Shown: one piece after another, positions 61,845-64,000 of the stretch
Numbering within the stretch: the first letter of the stretch is position 1
Layout of the letters: each line of letters begins with the position of its first letter
NCBI GenBank assembly: GCA_937121175.1
Contig: CAKZKD010000012.1
Span: 166,415-230,414 of the forward strand
DNA length: 64,000 nt
DNA from: an uncultured Flavobacteriales bacterium
GTDB taxonomy: Bacteria; Bacteroidota; Bacteroidia; Flavobacteriales_G; Salibacteraceae
Direction: 5' to 3'
Program-made: the position numbers and the translations under genes
The notes under the pieces: generated by a model
What the model was told of the DNA's origin: nothing
The model's database searches: none
Seen by the model: the letters and a program-made list of their open reading frames with translations, nothing else

Positions 61845-62453
61845 CTAAAATATTTGGTCTATAAATACCAGAAATAATTTAGGCTCGAAAAGAATTGGTA
61901 GAATAAAACCAAAAATAGCTCCCCAATAATGCGCATCGTGTGCTATGTTATCGTTGGAGCGTTTTTCCATGTACATTTCGTAGGCTATGTATAAAGGGCC
62001 AAATATGAATGCAGGAATACCTATTGGAATAAAAAACAAATAAATTTTACTCATTGGGTTCAACAAGATGCTCGCAAATAAAACCGCACCTACAGCACCA
62101 GATGCTCCAACAGAGTTGTAATGATAATTATCCTGATTCTTCACCAAGGAGGATAAAGTGGCAAACGCAACTCCTCCCAAATAAAGAATGATGAACATAA
62201 GCGTTCCTTTAGCGCCAAAATAGGCCTCAAAATACCGTTCTACAGAAGTTCCAAAACTCCAAAGTACAAACATGTTTACCCCGAGGTGCATCCAATCGCC
62301 ATGAACCAAGGCATGACTCAATATGCGATACCATTGCTTCTGATGTGCAACTGCATAGGCGTTGAACATGAGTTTGTCAAATAAGTTTCTGTTATTGAAA
62401 CAATTGAATGAAACAAGAGCCGTTATTCCAATTATAATAAGAGTAATGGACAT
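61845..62453 (-). CDS. Rhomboid family intramembrane serine protease
   Basis: A 202-residue, six-helix rhomboid: HGDWMHLGVNMFVLWSFG (L1/TM2), catalytic Ser118 in GASGAVGA, and His175 in AHDAHYWGAIFGF. It starts 2 bp upstream of the phosphatase gene. The predicted promoter TACTTTTG is only 4 nt before the ATG, so either the message is leaderless or translation begins further in. Confidence 0.92.
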   Translation of the reverse strand: MSITLIIIGITALVSFNCFNNRNLFDKLMFNAYAVAHQKQWYRILSHALVHGDWMHLGVNMFVLWSFGTSVERYFEAYFGAKGTLMFIILYLGGVAFATLSSLVKNQDNYHYNSVGASGAVGAVLFASILLNPMSKIYLFFIPIGIPAFIFGPLYIAYEMYMEKRSNDNIAHDAHYWGAIFGFILPILFEPKLFLVFIDQIF

Positions 62454-62457
62454 ATTG

Positions 62458-62465
62458 CAAAAGTA
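62458..62465 (-). promoter_or_regulatory. Promoter -7 element of the rhomboid gene
   Basis: On the minus strand TACTTTTG, a perfect match, ending 4 nt before the rhomboid ATG. No -33 element at standard spacing. Confidence 0.5.
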
Positions 62466-62555
62466 TATTTTGCCACTCGGACTTCTGAAATAAATTGGAA
62501 ATGAAATTTTAACCTTTCACAAAATTTGCAATCTCCAAACTCTCGAATAAGGGTG

Positions 62556-62563
62556 TATATTTG
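62556..62563 (+). promoter_or_regulatory. Promoter -7 element of the small secreted protein gene
   Basis: TATATTTG, the exact Bacteroidota -7 consensus, 21 nt before ATG 62585. Confidence 0.65.
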
Positions 62564-62584
62564 GAAAGAATAAAATTATTGAAT

Positions 62585-62809
62585 ATGAAAAAGTATTTTA
62601 CAGTAGCGTTAGTGGCAGGAGCCCTTTTCAGTTTTACAACAGCTTCAGCAATGAACTGTTTAAGCGCAAATGAAAACCTAACCACCATCTCGAAGGAGAA
62701 AAAAGAAAAGAAATCGAAAAAAGATAAAAAAGCCGAAGAAACCAAAAAAGGTTGCCAAGGCAAAACAAGCGGAAGCGGTTGCTGCGCAGGTGCTAAAAAA
62801 GCAAGTTAG
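62585..62809 (+). CDS. Small secreted Lys-rich protein with Cys-Gly tail
   Basis: A 74-residue protein: signal peptide (cleavage near TASA at about residue 22), then NCLSANENL, a stretch of about 20 residues dominated by Lys and Glu, and a tail CQGKTSGSGCCAGAKK with three closely placed Cys. ATG 62585 follows a perfect promoter, and the gene ends in a strong terminator, so it is a genuine monocistronic unit. Small proteins of this style recur in Bacteroidota; metal binding or surface stress roles are guesses. Confidence 0.75.
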   Translation: MKKYFTVALVAGALFSFTTASAMNCLSANENLTTISKEKKEKKSKKDKKAEETKKGCQGKTSGSGCCAGAKKAS

Positions 62810-62835
62810 AATTGTTCGTAATGAACGTTTAGATT

Positions 62836-62870
62836 AAATCCCTTTGAATTTATTCAAGGGGATTTTTTTT
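62836..62870 (+). terminator. Rho-independent terminator after the small secreted protein gene
   Basis: A 13-bp stem with one G-T pair (AAATCCCTTTGAA / TTCAAGGGGATTT), loop TTTA, and an extended T tract. Confidence 0.92.
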
Positions 62871-62901
62871 GCACTACTACCTCCTATTGCATTCCTGCTG
62901 T

Positions 62902-62917
62902 TCCGATGGTTATCGGA
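62902..62917. repeat. Small inverted repeat
   Basis: TCCGAT-GGTT-ATCGGA, a 6-bp perfect hairpin in the gap between the terminator and the M23 gene. Similar ATCGGA-type hairpins are frequent in flavobacterial intergenic DNA (from memory). Around it, 62872-62981 has an open plus-strand frame without a plausible start. Confidence 0.35.
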
Positions 62918-63003
62918 TTTATTTCAGCATTGCCACAAGATATATATTGTGAACCTGAATTAACTTTGGGTGGACTCGCTTAAAATGTAATCCGTCTATA
63001 TTC

Positions 63004-63576
63004 TTAAACTTGTTTTTTCGTTATTACAGCTCTTCTTTCATTTTTAAAAATAGTATCATATCTATCCAAGTTCCATTTAATAAAGTTTTTTGGATTTAAA
63101 AGTGTACTTGCATATCTTATTTCATAGTGCAAATGTGGTCCAGAACTCCTTCCTGAAGTTCCAACTAAACCAATTAGTTGACCTTTTTTCACTATATCAC
63201 CTAATTTTACATAAGTTTTACTCATGTGGGCAAAAGTAGTTTTAAAGCCATAATTATGACTTAATCTTATAACTCTACCATAATCTCCTATATTTTTACT
63301 TTGAACATGTTCAACTATACCATCTGCAGTTGCTCGAATAGGTGTTTTTTTAGGAGCTGCTAAATCAATACCGCGATGAAATTGTTTTCTTTTTGTTATT
63401 GGATTTATTCTATAACCAAAGTTTGAAGAAACCTTAATTTTATCAAGTGGTTTACCATTTGGAATTACTCTTAGAGTATATTTTTTCTTTTTAAGATTAA
63501 TTGCAGACAAAGTTTTTTTACTAATTTCATCTTTAAATATAATAGAAAAACCATAAGACTCTTCTATTTTTTCCAT
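63004..63576 (-). CDS. M23 family metallopeptidase without signal peptide
   Basis: 190 residues from ATG 63576 (TTG 63588 would add four). The LytM/M23 core is complete: HRGIDLAAP (His67, Asp71), FAHMSKTYVKLGDIVKKGQ, and GPHLHYEIRY with its catalytic/zinc histidines. The N-terminal ~40 residues are not a signal peptide or membrane anchor, unusual for a cell-wall hydrolase, and the frame stays protein-like up to the 3' end of tRNA-Ser. The NPKNFIKWN ... IFKNERR ending recalls Campylobacterota homologues. The gene is more AT-rich than its surroundings (10-14 G/C per 60 bases in the poorest lines). Confidence 0.8.
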   Translation of the reverse strand: MEKIEESYGFSIIFKDEISKKTLSAINLKKKKYTLRVIPNGKPLDKIKVSSNFGYRINPITKRKQFHRGIDLAAPKKTPIRATADGIVEHVQSKNIGDYGRVIRLSHNYGFKTTFAHMSKTYVKLGDIVKKGQLIGLVGTSGRSSGPHLHYEIRYASTLLNPKNFIKWNLDRYDTIFKNERRAVITKKQV

Positions 63577-63605
63577 TGCTTTCTCCAAAGATAGGTTTTC
63601 AAAAA

Positions 63606-63695
63606 TGGCGGAAGTGATAGGATTCGAACCTACGGAAGGCGCAAACCCTCAACAGTTTTCAAAACTGCCTCCTTCGACCACTCGGACACACTTCC
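63606..63695 (-). tRNA. tRNA-Ser (UGA)
   Basis: Acceptor stem GGAAGTG/CACTTCC, discriminator G, encoded CCA end (63606-63608), anticodon loop TTTGAAA giving anticodon TGA, T-loop GGTTCGAATCC, and the long variable arm typical of class II serine tRNA. It lies just downstream of serS. Confidence 0.95.
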
Positions 63696-63746
63696 ATAAA
63701 AACGTACTCAGAAAATATAATAGTAAAGCTTTAAGAAATCAATACT

Positions 63747-64000
<254 letters not shown>

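Noticed and set aside
62872..62981. Plus-strand open stretch reading SYCIPAV... as a gene fragment
   Set aside because: About 36 codons, no start, no confident family; could be chance, so only the hairpin inside is listed.

Overview
The window is a stretch of chromosome from a member of the Bacteroidota, most probably a marine Flavobacteriales (Crocinitomicaceae/Cryomorphaceae-like). The evidence is low GC, type IX secretion (T9SS) sorting domains on at least six proteins, a complete Bat (aerotolerance) operon, a TonB receptor with a carboxypeptidase-regulatory-like plug domain, BT_3928 and MbnP family proteins, and promoters of the Bacteroidota TTG-N19-TAnnTTTG type. Nearly all of it is single-copy, densely packed genes. 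There is no rRNA, transposase, phage or CRISPR array, and one tRNA (Ser-UGA).

Layout. 1-4 kb (minus): DUF547 protein, DoxX/BT_3928 membrane protein, MbnP lipoprotein, YjjG-type phosphatase. 4.1-10.4 kb (plus): a tightly overlapping run of ribD, a TPR sensor kinase, a DMT transporter, a YigZ protein and a T9SS metalloprotease. 10.4-14.9 kb: thioesterase, dnaA, rpsA, the last two each followed by a strong terminator. 14.9-19.3 kb: a damaged locus where a 5'-truncated beta-helix T9SS gene abuts a gene remnant on the other strand, followed by two more T9SS cargo genes linked by identical 8-bp overlaps. 19.7-26.9 kb (minus): two M1 aminopeptidases, a TlpA-like lipoprotein, gatB and a MazG-like pyrophosphohydrolase. 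27.0-35.3 kb (plus): moxR, DUF58, an Ig/TM protein, batA, batB, batC, batD, batE.

35.5-40.3 kb is the accessory region. Four unrelated single-gene units lie in one orientation: Fic, an ACP-like/TM protein, a methyltransferase and an S41 peptidase. They are separated by imperfect-palindrome elements ending in a GTT core. In three of the four units, the first bases after GTT are the reverse complement of a short motif just behind the unit's own stop codon, as expected for integron gene cassettes with attC-like sites. No integrase is in the window, so this looks like an integrase-less cassette cluster (CALIN-like). It is the strongest candidate here for something poorly described.

40.4-47.4 kb (plus): ilvE, a TonB receptor, a DUF1684 lipoprotein and a large propeller sensor that lacks any output domain. 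47.4-50.7 kb (minus): a Crp/Fnr regulator with four N-terminal cysteines, then a previously easy-to-miss 57-residue membrane protein, a UspA protein, a TIGR04282 glycosyltransferase-like protein and purine nucleoside phosphorylase. 50.9-59.1 kb (plus): an E2 acyltransferase, a PorE-like protein with two OmpA domains, an exonuclease, a FAH-family protein, a MORN-type protein, a lipoprotein and a T9SS subtilase. 59.1-62.5 kb (minus): rimO, pabC-like, a gmhB-like phosphatase lacking the zinc cysteines, and rhomboid. 62.6-64.0 kb: a small secreted Cys-tailed protein, an unusually AT-rich M23 peptidase gene without a signal peptide, tRNA-Ser and the 3' end of serS.
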